Below, piece after piece: positions 9,100 to 16,153 of a stretch of DNA of 55,552 nucleotides; the first letter of the stretch is position 1; each line of letters begins with the position of its first letter. Origin of the DNA: Bradyrhizobium betae (GTDB taxonomy: Bacteria; Pseudomonadota; Alphaproteobacteria; Rhizobiales; Xanthobacteraceae); the NCBI RefSeq assembly GCF_004123905.1, contig NZ_MZXW01000048.1, positions 1-55,552 on the forward strand, read 5' to 3'. The translations under genes were made by a program, and so were the position numbers. Below the pieces are notes generated by a model. It was not told the DNA's origin. It saw nothing but the letters and a program-made list of their open reading frames with translations, and did not search any database.

Positions 9100-9184
9100 G
9101 TAGTCCTCGCAAAATCTGACAGACGCTAGATATTGTGTCGGCAACGCGCCGAATCACAATGATATATCAAAGACTTGCTAAAGT

Positions 9185-9199
9185 GTTCTTAATTTGTTC
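9185..9199 (-). promoter_or_regulatory. LexA (SOS) box, GTTC-N7-GTTC
   Basis: The plus strand reads GTTCTTAATTTGTTC, an exact match to the direct-repeat GTTC-N7-GTTC box known for alphaproteobacterial LexA. It lies in an AT-rich intergenic patch. Read leftward, a possible -35 (TTGCCT) and -10 (ACTTTA) flank it with 17 bases between them, so LexA would sit on the core promoter of the gene at 8668-9099. No rightward gene starts here. The box is seen directly; LexA binding is inferred. Confidence 0.72.
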
Positions 9200-9216
9200 C
9201 GAGGCAAGTCGAATGC

Positions 9217-9915
9217 CTAACAACAACGCGAGGCCGCAATGGCGTGGACCCGCCGGTCGCCGAGCAGATGGGCAACAAAGCCGTTCTTCGGAAAGATCTT
9301 TGCAAACGCCGCGTCGCGGATGCTGAGGCCGCCGGCATAGGCGCCGAAGGCCGGCATCACGGCGCGCTGGCCATCGGAGGCGAAACAGCGGCGCTCCATC
9401 GAGCGGCCGCGCGCGGAGACACGGGCCTTGGGATGGAGATGGCCGGCGATCTCGCCGTGCGCGCCGGTCGGCTCATGACGGAACGTGATCGGGCCGATCG
9501 CGACTTCGTCGGCGATGGTGCCGCCGAGATCGCGCGGCAGCATGGGATCGTGATTGCCTGATATCCAGATCCAGTCGCGGCCGGTCTGGAGCGCCGCGAC
9601 GGCGTCGCGGTCGTCGGCGGACAGGCGCTCATGCGCGGTCCTATCATGAAAACTGTCGCCGAGCGCGATGACGATTTTCGGGTTATGGCGGGAGATGACA
9701 GCAGCGAGACGGCTCAGCGTTGCCAGCGTGTCGTAAGGCGGCAGCAGCACGCCGCGCTTGGCGAAGCTGGAGCCTTTTTCCAGATGCAGGTCGGAGACGA
9801 CGAGCAGGCGCTGCTCTTCCCAGAACAACGCGCCGGAGAGATCGGCGTGAAACGAAGCGCCTGCGACATCCAGCGCGAGCGTTGAAGTAATCGACAGCGC
9901 AGCATGCTCCGTCAT
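9217..9915 (-). CDS. pdeM: DNA-ligase-associated metallophosphoesterase
   Basis: A calcineurin-like phosphoesterase of the family that accompanies bacterial ATP-dependent ligases. Metal-site motifs are intact: VVSDLHLEKGSS near residue 40, ALGDSFHD, ISGNHD and GHLHPKA. From the ATG at 9915 (MTEHAALSITSTLALDV) it has 232 residues; an ATG 21 bases further out would encode residues derived from repeat family B, so the shorter form is preferred. No clear ribosome site precedes either. The helicase of the same set lies 122 bases upstream on the same strand. Confidence 0.9.
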   Translation of the reverse strand: MTEHAALSITSTLALDVAGASFHADLSGALFWEEQRLLVVSDLHLEKGSSFAKRGVLLPPYDTLATLSRLAAVISRHNPKIVIALGDSFHDRTAHERLSADDRDAVAALQTGRDWIWISGNHDPMLPRDLGGTIADEVAIGPITFRHEPTGAHGEIAGHLHPKARVSARGRSMERRCFASDGQRAVMPAFGAYAGGLSIRDAAFAKIFPKNGFVAHLLGDRRVHAIAASRCC

Positions 9916-9994
9916 GGCCGGGCTTGTCCCGGCCATCCACGTTCTTGCCGCGGCAAGAAAGACGTGGATGCCCGGGTCAAGCCCGGGGATGACG
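9911..9994. repeat. Dispersed palindromic repeat, family B copy 2
   Basis: Inverted copy of the 7510-7590 unit: GTCATGGCCGGGC ... CCCGGCCATCCACG ... CGTGGATGCCCGGGT ... CCCGGGGATGACG. Its left edge supplies the ATG at 9915 used by pdeM, so the repeat overlaps the coding start by five bases. Confidence 0.85.
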
Positions 9995-10037
9995 ACGTGG
10001 AGAGAGTTGCGCCTCGAAAAATCATTGCTGCAGCAGC

Positions 10038-12695
10038 TTACGACATCGCCTCTTTGACCAGCTCGTCGGCGGCTTCCGCCAACAGCTCGTCGCCAGCTTC
10101 GCCATAAACTGACTCGCGGCCGATTTCCAGCATCACGGGGACGGCGAGCGGGGAGACGTGGTCAAGTTCCCGGTGCGTGATGTGGCCCTGGATGCGGGTG
10201 AGCATGTCGCTGAGACGGCGCAGATCGAGCAGGCCGGTGGCGGCATCGGCACGGGCGGCGCGCAACAGGACGTGGTCGGCCTGATGTTTGCGCAAGACGT
10301 CGTAGACGAGATCGGTCGAGAACAGCACCTGCCGGCGGCTCTTCTCTTCACCGGTGTGACGGCGCGCGATCAGGCCGGAGATGATCGCGCAATTGCGGAA
10401 TGTGCGCTTCATCAGCGCCGACTCGGCGAGCCAGGCCTCTAAGTCGTCGCCGAGCATGTCGGGGTCGAAGAGCGCGTCGAGGTCGATCCGGCCGTCCCGG
10501 ATCATGAAGGAGAGGTCGCCGAGCGCCCAGATCGCCACCGCATATTCGTTGGCGACGAAGCCGAGCGGCCGGGCGCGGGCGCGCTCCAGCCGTCGTGTCA
10601 GCAGCATGCCCAGCGTCTGGTGCGCGAGGCGCCCCTCGAAGGGGTAGAAGACGATGTAATGCTTGTTGGCGCGCGGAAAGCTCTCCACCAGCAACTCGCG
10701 CACTGCCGGCACGCGCGAGACGTCCTTTTGCTGCGACAGCCAGTCGCGCACCTGCTCCGGCAAGCCGCCCCACGCGCGGCCGTCATCGAGCAGACGGCGC
10801 ACGCGTTCGGCGAGATAGGTGGACAGCGGAAATTTGCCGCCCATATAGGACGGCACTTTCGGGTCCTTGTCATGCGCGCGCGAGACGTAGACCTGATCCT
10901 CGACCAGGGTCTCGTAGCGCACCACCTCGCCTGAGAACACGAAGGTGTCGCCGGGGCTCAAGCCCTCGATGAAGGCTTCCTCGATCTCGCCCAGCAACCG
11001 GCCACCGCGCGCGATCACGCCGGTCGAACCAGATCCGCCGCCGCGCGAGCGCACCAGCCGCACCTTCAGCATGTCGTCCTCGACGATGGTGCCGACATTC
11101 ATCCGGTAGCTCTGCCGCACCTTTGGATTGGCGACGCGCCAGCGCCCTTCCTTGTCCTGCTTGATGCGGGCGAAGCGCTCATAGGTCTTCAGCGCGTAGC
11201 CGCCGGAGGCGACGAAATCGACGACGTCGTCGAAATCCTGCCGCGTCAGATCAGCATAGGGCGCGGCGGTGCGCACTTCGTCGTAAAGCTCGTCGGAGAG
11301 AAACGGCTCGCCACAGGCGCAGCCGAGCACGTGCTGCGCCAGCACGTCGAGCGCGCCGATGCGCAAGGGCGGCGTGTCCTGCGCATTCTCCGCGATCGCA
11401 TCGATCGCAACACGGCACTCCAGCACCTCGAAGCGGTTGGCCGGCACCAGCACCGCGCGCGAGGCTTCGTCGAGGCGGTGATTGGCGCGACCGATCCGCT
11501 GCATCAGGCGTGACGAGCCCTTGGGCGCGCCGATATTGACGACGAGATCGACGTCACCCCAGTCGACGCCGAGGTCGAGCGAGGAGGTGCAGACCACGCC
11601 GCGCAGCTTGCCGGCCGACATGGCGTCCTCGACCTTGCGGCGCTGGGCGACGTCGAGCGAGCCGTGATGCAGCGCGATCGCAAGGTTGTCGTCGTTCATG
11701 CTCCAGAGATTCTGGAACAGCATCTCGGCTTGGCTGCGGGTATTGACGAAGACCAGCGTGGTCTTGTTCGCCTTGATCAGCTCGTAGATCTCGGGAAGCG
11801 CATGGCGCGCGCTGTGACCGGCCCAAGGCAGCCGCTCACGGGTATCCAGCATCTCGACCAGCGGCGGCGCGGCGCCGCCGGCGATGACGATGTCGGCCGA
11901 TTCCACCTTATCTCTCGGTTGCGGCACCAAGAAGCGCGCCAGCGATTCCGGCTCGGCCACCGTCGCCGACAGGCCGATCGCGCGCATCTCGGGTGCCAGC
12001 CGCCAGAGGCGCGCCAGCCCCAGCGACAAGAGATCGCCGCGCTTGGACGTCACCAGCGCGTGCAGCTCATCGAGCACGATGCGTTTCAGGGAGGAGAACA
12101 GGAACGGCGCGTCATCGGAGGAGAGCAGCAGCGCGAGCTGCTCCGGCGTCGTCAGCAGAATGTCCGGCGGATAGCGCCGCTGCCGCTGCCGCCGCGACAC
12201 CGGGGTGTCGCCGGTGCGGGTCTCGACCTTGATTGGCAGCGCCATCTCGGCGATGGGACGCTCGAGGTTGCGCGCGATATCGACGGCAAGCGCTTTCAGC
12301 GGCGAGATGTAGAGCGTGTGGAGGCCGCCAGTACGCTGAACGGCGCGGCCGGTGGAGACCACGGATTTCGCAGGAGCCGCCGGTGCAGAGCTCAGCTCCA
12401 CCAGCGTCGGCAGAAATCCCGCCAGCGTCTTGCCGGCGCCGGTGGGTGCGATCAGCAGTGCCGACCGATCCTCGCGGGCCTTCTCCAGCAGCGCGAGCTG
12501 ATGCTCACGCGGCGACCAGCCGCGGGCCGCGAACCACTTTTGGAAGCGGTCGGGCAGCAGCGTAGCCGGCTCGGCCGGGATTTTGAGGATGCGGGGCGGC
12601 ACGGCATCACAGGTAAGCCGTGGCGGTGCGTTCGTCGAGGGGCAGACATCACGACGAGCTTCCGTAGGGTGGGCAAAGCGAAGCGTGCCCACCAT
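10038..12695 (-). CDS. DNA-ligase-associated DEXH-box helicase (Lhr-like)
   Basis: A large ATP-dependent 3'-5' DNA helicase of the Lhr family in its ligase-associated form. Motifs in order: Walker A APTGAGKTLAGFLP (about 84-97), LYISPLKALAVD, LLTTPEQLAL, DELH, GLSAT, SSLDLGVDWGDVDLVVN and QRIGRANHR. The C-terminal half is the Lhr-specific region (VRSRGGGSGSTGVIARGGRLLG, FVFSGEVVRYE, EGRLAHQTLGMLLTRRLERA). The ATG at 12695 lies in a repeat that encodes the first 13 residues; the GTG at 12602 (VPPRILKIP) is an equally likely start giving 854 residues. It works with PdeM, the exonuclease and the ligase. Confidence 0.92.
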   Translation of the reverse strand: MVGTLRFAHPTEARRDVCPSTNAPPRLTCDAVPPRILKIPAEPATLLPDRFQKWFAARGWSPREHQLALLEKAREDRSALLIAPTGAGKTLAGFLPTLVELSSAPAAPAKSVVSTGRAVQRTGGLHTLYISPLKALAVDIARNLERPIAEMALPIKVETRTGDTPVSRRQRQRRYPPDILLTTPEQLALLLSSDDAPFLFSSLKRIVLDELHALVTSKRGDLLSLGLARLWRLAPEMRAIGLSATVAEPESLARFLVPQPRDKVESADIVIAGGAAPPLVEMLDTRERLPWAGHSARHALPEIYELIKANKTTLVFVNTRSQAEMLFQNLWSMNDDNLAIALHHGSLDVAQRRKVEDAMSAGKLRGVVCTSSLDLGVDWGDVDLVVNIGAPKGSSRLMQRIGRANHRLDEASRAVLVPANRFEVLECRVAIDAIAENAQDTPPLRIGALDVLAQHVLGCACGEPFLSDELYDEVRTAAPYADLTRQDFDDVVDFVASGGYALKTYERFARIKQDKEGRWRVANPKVRQSYRMNVGTIVEDDMLKVRLVRSRGGGSGSTGVIARGGRLLGEIEEAFIEGLSPGDTFVFSGEVVRYETLVEDQVYVSRAHDKDPKVPSYMGGKFPLSTYLAERVRRLLDDGRAWGGLPEQVRDWLSQQKDVSRVPAVRELLVESFPRANKHYIVFYPFEGRLAHQTLGMLLTRRLERARARPLGFVANEYAVAIWALGDLSFMIRDGRIDLDALFDPDMLGDDLEAWLAESALMKRTFRNCAIISGLIARRHTGEEKSRRQVLFSTDLVYDVLRKHQADHVLLRAARADAATGLLDLRRLSDMLTRIQGHITHRELDHVSPLAVPVMLEIGRESVYGEAGDELLAEAADELVKEAMS

Positions 12696-12755
12696 TCGGT
12701 TGTGATAAGAGACAGATGGTGGGCACGGCGCTTTGTGCCTTTACCCACCCTACGG
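12662..12755. repeat. Palindromic repeat, family G
   Basis: CCGTAGGGTGGGCAAAGCG ... TGCCCACCAT, a short spacer, ATGGTGGGCACGGCG ... TTACCCACCCTACGG: one large inverted repeat. It lies past the stop of the binding-protein gene at 12778 and overlaps the annotated N-terminus of the helicase. Confidence 0.85.
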
Positions 12756-12777
12756 CGCCTCGATCGCCGAGAGACCC

Positions 12778-14007
12778 CTACTCCGACATCGGCTTGTCGG
12801 AGATGTCCCAGTCCTTGCCGCTGAAGATCGAGATGAAGAGCGTCTTCATCGGCGTATAATCCTCGGGCGTGTAGTCGTAGGTGACGCCGTCGAGGAAATA
12901 GGGCGAGTGGAAGCCCGCGAGCTTGGAGGCCTGCTTCAGCACGTTGGCGCGGGTAAGGTCGTCGCCGCAGCGGCGCAAGATCTCGCCCATGGTGACCGCT
13001 TGGCCGTAGCCGGCGAACGCGATGGTGTTGTCCTGGTCGATGGCCGGCGTGTACTTCTTGCGCAGCTCCTCGAACGCCATCACATCCGGGTCCTTCTCCC
13101 ATTTGGGCAGGCCGACCTCCTTGTTGTAGCGGATCGCGACGATGCCGGTGGCGTTCTCCAGGCCCGCGGCGTTGAGGATCGAGCGGCCGGTCGAGCCCGC
13201 CGAAAGAAGTTGCAGCGGCTTCCAGCCGAGCTCAGCCACTTTCCGGATCGACTGCGACGTCGCCTTGCCGGTGGTGATGTTGTAAAAAACATCCGCACCC
13301 GACTTCGAGAGATTGATGAGCTGGGAATCGACCGTCGGATCGGTGAGATCGTAGGTCTGCTCCATGATCACCTGCGCGGTGCCGCCGGCATCCGCCAGCA
13401 CCTTCTTGAACGGACCGAGGAAGTCGCGGCCAAAATCGTCGTTCTGGTAAAGGATGCCGATTTTGGCGTTGGGCTTCACGTTGACGACGTGCCGCGCCAG
13501 GATGCGTGCTTCGGTCGGATACAGCGGCAGGCCCGCCATCGTCCACTTGAACTCTTTTGGGTTGTTCCACTTCGACGCGCCGGTGTTGAGCAGCAGCTGC
13601 GGCACGCCCTTGGAGTTCAGGTATTTATGCACGGAGGTCTGCGGCGCGGTGCCAAGCGAGCCGTAGAGCGCCAGCACCTCCTCCTGCTCCACGAGACGCC
13701 GCGTCGCCTCGACGCATTTCGGCGCGCTGTAGGCGTCGTCCATGGTGAGGAACTTGATCTTGCGCCCGTTGATGCCGCCCTTCTCGTTCAGCATCTGGAA
13801 ATAGGCTTCACCGATGCGGCCGAGCACGCCATAGAGCGAGCCTGGGCCGGAATGCGGCACGGTCTGTCCGATCTTGATCTCGGTGTCGCTGGCGCCCGCA
13901 TCGTATTTCTTTTCCGCGGCCCAGACATAAGGCGCAGGCAAGGTTGATGCAGCGACGGTGGCGAGCGCGCCGGCGCTGAAATCGCGCCGCGATGGATTCT
14001 TGGTCAT
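12778..14007 (-). CDS. Branched-chain-amino-acid-type ABC substrate-binding protein
   Basis: Periplasmic type I binding protein (LivK/UrtA class), 409 residues. MTKNPSRRDFSAGALATVAAS is a Tat-type signal (S-R-R-D-F) cleaved near PYVWA. The mature part starts DTEIKIGQTVPHSGPGSLYG, the usual family opening, with NEKGGINGRKIKFLTMDDAY. The ATG at 14007 has GGGAG upstream; the longer frame adds 27 residues before the Arg pair and is rejected. No permease or ATPase genes adjoin it, so it is an orphan component. It lies inside the ligase-associated repair set without an obvious link. The ligand is unknown. Confidence 0.9.
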   Translation of the reverse strand: MTKNPSRRDFSAGALATVAASTLPAPYVWAAEKKYDAGASDTEIKIGQTVPHSGPGSLYGVLGRIGEAYFQMLNEKGGINGRKIKFLTMDDAYSAPKCVEATRRLVEQEEVLALYGSLGTAPQTSVHKYLNSKGVPQLLLNTGASKWNNPKEFKWTMAGLPLYPTEARILARHVVNVKPNAKIGILYQNDDFGRDFLGPFKKVLADAGGTAQVIMEQTYDLTDPTVDSQLINLSKSGADVFYNITTGKATSQSIRKVAELGWKPLQLLSAGSTGRSILNAAGLENATGIVAIRYNKEVGLPKWEKDPDVMAFEELRKKYTPAIDQDNTIAFAGYGQAVTMGEILRRCGDDLTRANVLKQASKLAGFHSPYFLDGVTYDYTPEDYTPMKTLFISIFSGKDWDISDKPMSE

Positions 14008-14123
14008 TGTTGTTTTCTCCCTAATGCGCGCATTGTGCTGGCATCGCAGCACGGCTCGCAAGTCAGAAGTCGCCGCTTTGCGACGCAATGACGCTTAAAT
14101 CGCAGGGCGATTAGCGCCTAGAC

Positions 14124-15050
14124 TCAAGTTTTCTCGGCGACGACGACGAGGCCGCGCACCGGCTCGTTGTTCTCGATGCGCGGAGAGGCCGGCTCCAGTG
14201 TCAGCAGCTTGAGGCCTGCCTTCGCAATCGCACCACGGACATATTCCGCCGAATGGGCATAGCGCAGGCCTTCGCCGAGAACGATGCCGTCGCCGTCATG
14301 CGTCTCCAGCGTGAAGGCGAGCACACCGCCGGATGCGAGCACGCGCCTGGCCTGGCCAAGCACCGGCGCGAGATCGGAGAGATAGACGAACGCGTCTGCC
14401 GCGACGACGAGGTTCGCGCTCGCATCACCCTTGCTGCGCAGGCCCTCGATCATGTCGGCCACCTCGAGCTCGGCATAGAGGTTTGTCGCACGCGCCTCCT
14501 TGATCATGCCGGGCGACAGATCGATGCCGATGAAATGATCGACTTGTCTCGCGAAGGCCGCGGCCGCAAGCCCGGTGCCGCAGCCGAGATCGACGGCACG
14601 CTTGAACAGAGCGGGCTTCTTCGTGGCGACGCGTGCGGCCACCACGGCCTTGAAGATCAGCGACGGCGCGCGATAGTCGAGATCGTTGACCAGCGTATGC
14701 TCGAAGCGCGGCGCATATTGATCGAACAGAGCCTGCACATAGGCTTTTGGCATTTCCGACAAATGCGCATCGCCGAACCGCATCAGATGCAGCCCAGCGC
14801 CGTGCTGGTCGTCGGGATCGGATCGCCGCGCTTCCCGGAACGCCGCGATCGCCTTGTCGCGCTCACCGAGCTGTGCGCGGATTTCGCCGAGCGTGAACCA
14901 GGCCGAGGTGAAGTTGGGCGCGAGCTCGAGCGCCTGCTCGATGAGGTCGGCAGCGGCGGGGAGGTCACCCTTGAGCTGGAGGTCGCGCGCGAACTCGAAG
15001 CGGCGGTCGGCCATGAGATCGCCGGAAGTCAGGAACAGGCGCAGGGGCAT
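14124..15050 (-). CDS. TPR-containing class I SAM methyltransferase
   Basis: 308 residues. The N-terminal third has a TPR-like pair (RFEFARDLQLKGDLPAAADLI, FTSAWFTLGEIRAQLGERDK). The methyltransferase domain has motif I RAVDLGCGTGLAAAA, then HFIGIDLSPGMIKEAR and ASGGVLAFTLE. It resembles bacterial proteins annotated as TPR methyltransferases; the substrate, protein or small molecule, is unknown. Three starts are possible: TTG 15101, ATG 15050 and ATG 15014. 15050 is chosen because the TTG would run into the divergent promoter. It is head-to-head with the exonuclease gene, 65 bases apart. Confidence 0.85.
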   Translation of the reverse strand: MPLRLFLTSGDLMADRRFEFARDLQLKGDLPAAADLIEQALELAPNFTSAWFTLGEIRAQLGERDKAIAAFREARRSDPDDQHGAGLHLMRFGDAHLSEMPKAYVQALFDQYAPRFEHTLVNDLDYRAPSLIFKAVVAARVATKKPALFKRAVDLGCGTGLAAAAFARQVDHFIGIDLSPGMIKEARATNLYAELEVADMIEGLRSKGDASANLVVAADAFVYLSDLAPVLGQARRVLASGGVLAFTLETHDGDGIVLGEGLRYAHSAEYVRGAIAKAGLKLLTLEPASPRIENNEPVRGLVVVAEKT

Positions 15051-15103
15051 TGGGAACCAGGGGAGGAGAGCGGGTGATGACTCGAAGATGCGGTGGCGCA
15101 ACC

Positions 15104-15109
15104 TATATA
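15104..15109. promoter_or_regulatory. Candidate -10 element shared by divergent genes
   Basis: TATATA is the only AT-rich hexamer in the 65-base gap. It is self-complementary, so it can serve as a -10 in both directions. Rightward, a start site 6-8 bases downstream would fall on the exonuclease ATG at 15116, which would make a leaderless message. No good -35 is visible, so confidence is low. Confidence 0.35.
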
Positions 15110-15115
15110 ACAGGC

Positions 15116-16153
15116 ATGCGTCCGCAAGACATCCTGTTGCCAGCTGCTGCCGGCCTGTGCTGCAAGCCCGGCGGCTTCCATATCGACCCTGTCCGTCCGG
15201 TGGAGCGGGCCGTGATCACCCACGGCCATTCCGACCACGCCCGCGCCGGCCATGGCGCAGTGCTGGCGACGCAGGAAACGCTGGACATGATGCGGCTGCG
15301 CTATGGCGAGAATTTTGCCGGATCGACGCAAGCGATCAGCTATGGCGAGGAGATCCGGCTCGGCGATGTCACCGTCAAGTTTCATCCGGCCGGCCACGTG
15401 CTCGGCTCGGCGCAGATCGCTGTGACGTGCAAAGACACCTGCATCGTCGCCTCCGGCGACTACAAGGATGCATTCGACCCGACCTGTACCTCGTTCGAGC
15501 TGGTGCCCTGCGACGTCTTCATCACGGAGGCCACGTTCGGGCTGCCGGTGTTCCGGCACGGCGATGCCTCCGACGAGGTGAAGAAGTTGCTGGCGTCCGT
15601 CGCGCTGTTTCCGGAGCGCGCGCATCTCGTCGGCGCCTATTCGCTCGGCAAGGCGCAGCGCGTGATCAAGCTGCTACGCAACGCCGGCTACGACGCGCCG
15701 ATCTACCTGCATGGCGCGATGGAGAAGATCACCGAATACTACCAGAGCCGCGGCATCGACCTCGGCGAGCTCAGGCCGGTGCTGGGCATGAAGAAGGCGG
15801 CGCTCGCCGGCACCATCACGCTGGCGCCCCCGTCGGCCACGTCCGACGTCTGGACGCGGCGCTTTCCCGACCCCGTCACTGCGTTTGCGTCAGGCTGGAT
15901 GCGCGTGCGCGCCCGCGCACGGCAGCGCGGCATCGAACTGCCTCTGGTGGTCTCCGACCATGCCGATTGGGACGGCCTCACCGCAACTATTGCCGCAACC
16001 GGCGCCGGCGAAATCTGGGTCACCCACGGCCAGGAAGATGCGCTGGTGCATTGGTGCAAGTCCCAGGGTCTGCGGGCGCAGCCGCTCGACCTGGTCGGCT
16101 ATGGCGACGAGGAGGAGAGCGAGACGCCGCTTCAGGACGAGGCGGAAGCATGA
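15116..16153 (+). CDS. DNA-ligase-associated MBL-fold exonuclease
   Basis: Metallo-beta-lactamase/beta-CASP protein, 345 residues, of the ligase-associated putative exonuclease family. The start MRPQDILLPAAAGLCCKPGG is the usual family opening. Metal ligands are clear: THGHSDHARAGH (His36, His38, Asp40, His41), FHPAGHVLGSAQI, VASGDYKD, and a C-terminal SDHADWDG and THGQEDA. Two upstream in-frame ATGs (15050, 15077) would overlap the divergent promoter. No ribosome site is obvious at 15116. Its stop overlaps the ligase start (ATGA), so the two are co-translated. Confidence 0.92.
   Translation: MRPQDILLPAAAGLCCKPGGFHIDPVRPVERAVITHGHSDHARAGHGAVLATQETLDMMRLRYGENFAGSTQAISYGEEIRLGDVTVKFHPAGHVLGSAQIAVTCKDTCIVASGDYKDAFDPTCTSFELVPCDVFITEATFGLPVFRHGDASDEVKKLLASVALFPERAHLVGAYSLGKAQRVIKLLRNAGYDAPIYLHGAMEKITEYYQSRGIDLGELRPVLGMKKAALAGTITLAPPSATSDVWTRRFPDPVTAFASGWMRVRARARQRGIELPLVVSDHADWDGLTATIAATGAGEIWVTHGQEDALVHWCKSQGLRAQPLDLVGYGDEEESETPLQDEAEA

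Noticed and set aside
9160..9169. TGATATATCA as an FNR/FixK box
   Set aside because: The half-sites are separated by two bases, not the four needed for TTGAT-N4-ATCAA.
11664..12824. Rightward 386-codon frame opposite the helicase
   Set aside because: Antisense of the helicase nucleotide-binding domain; composition is shadow-like.
14854..16149. N-terminal extension of the ligase frame
   Set aside because: Antisense to the methyltransferase and out of frame with the exonuclease; ligase homology starts at 16150.
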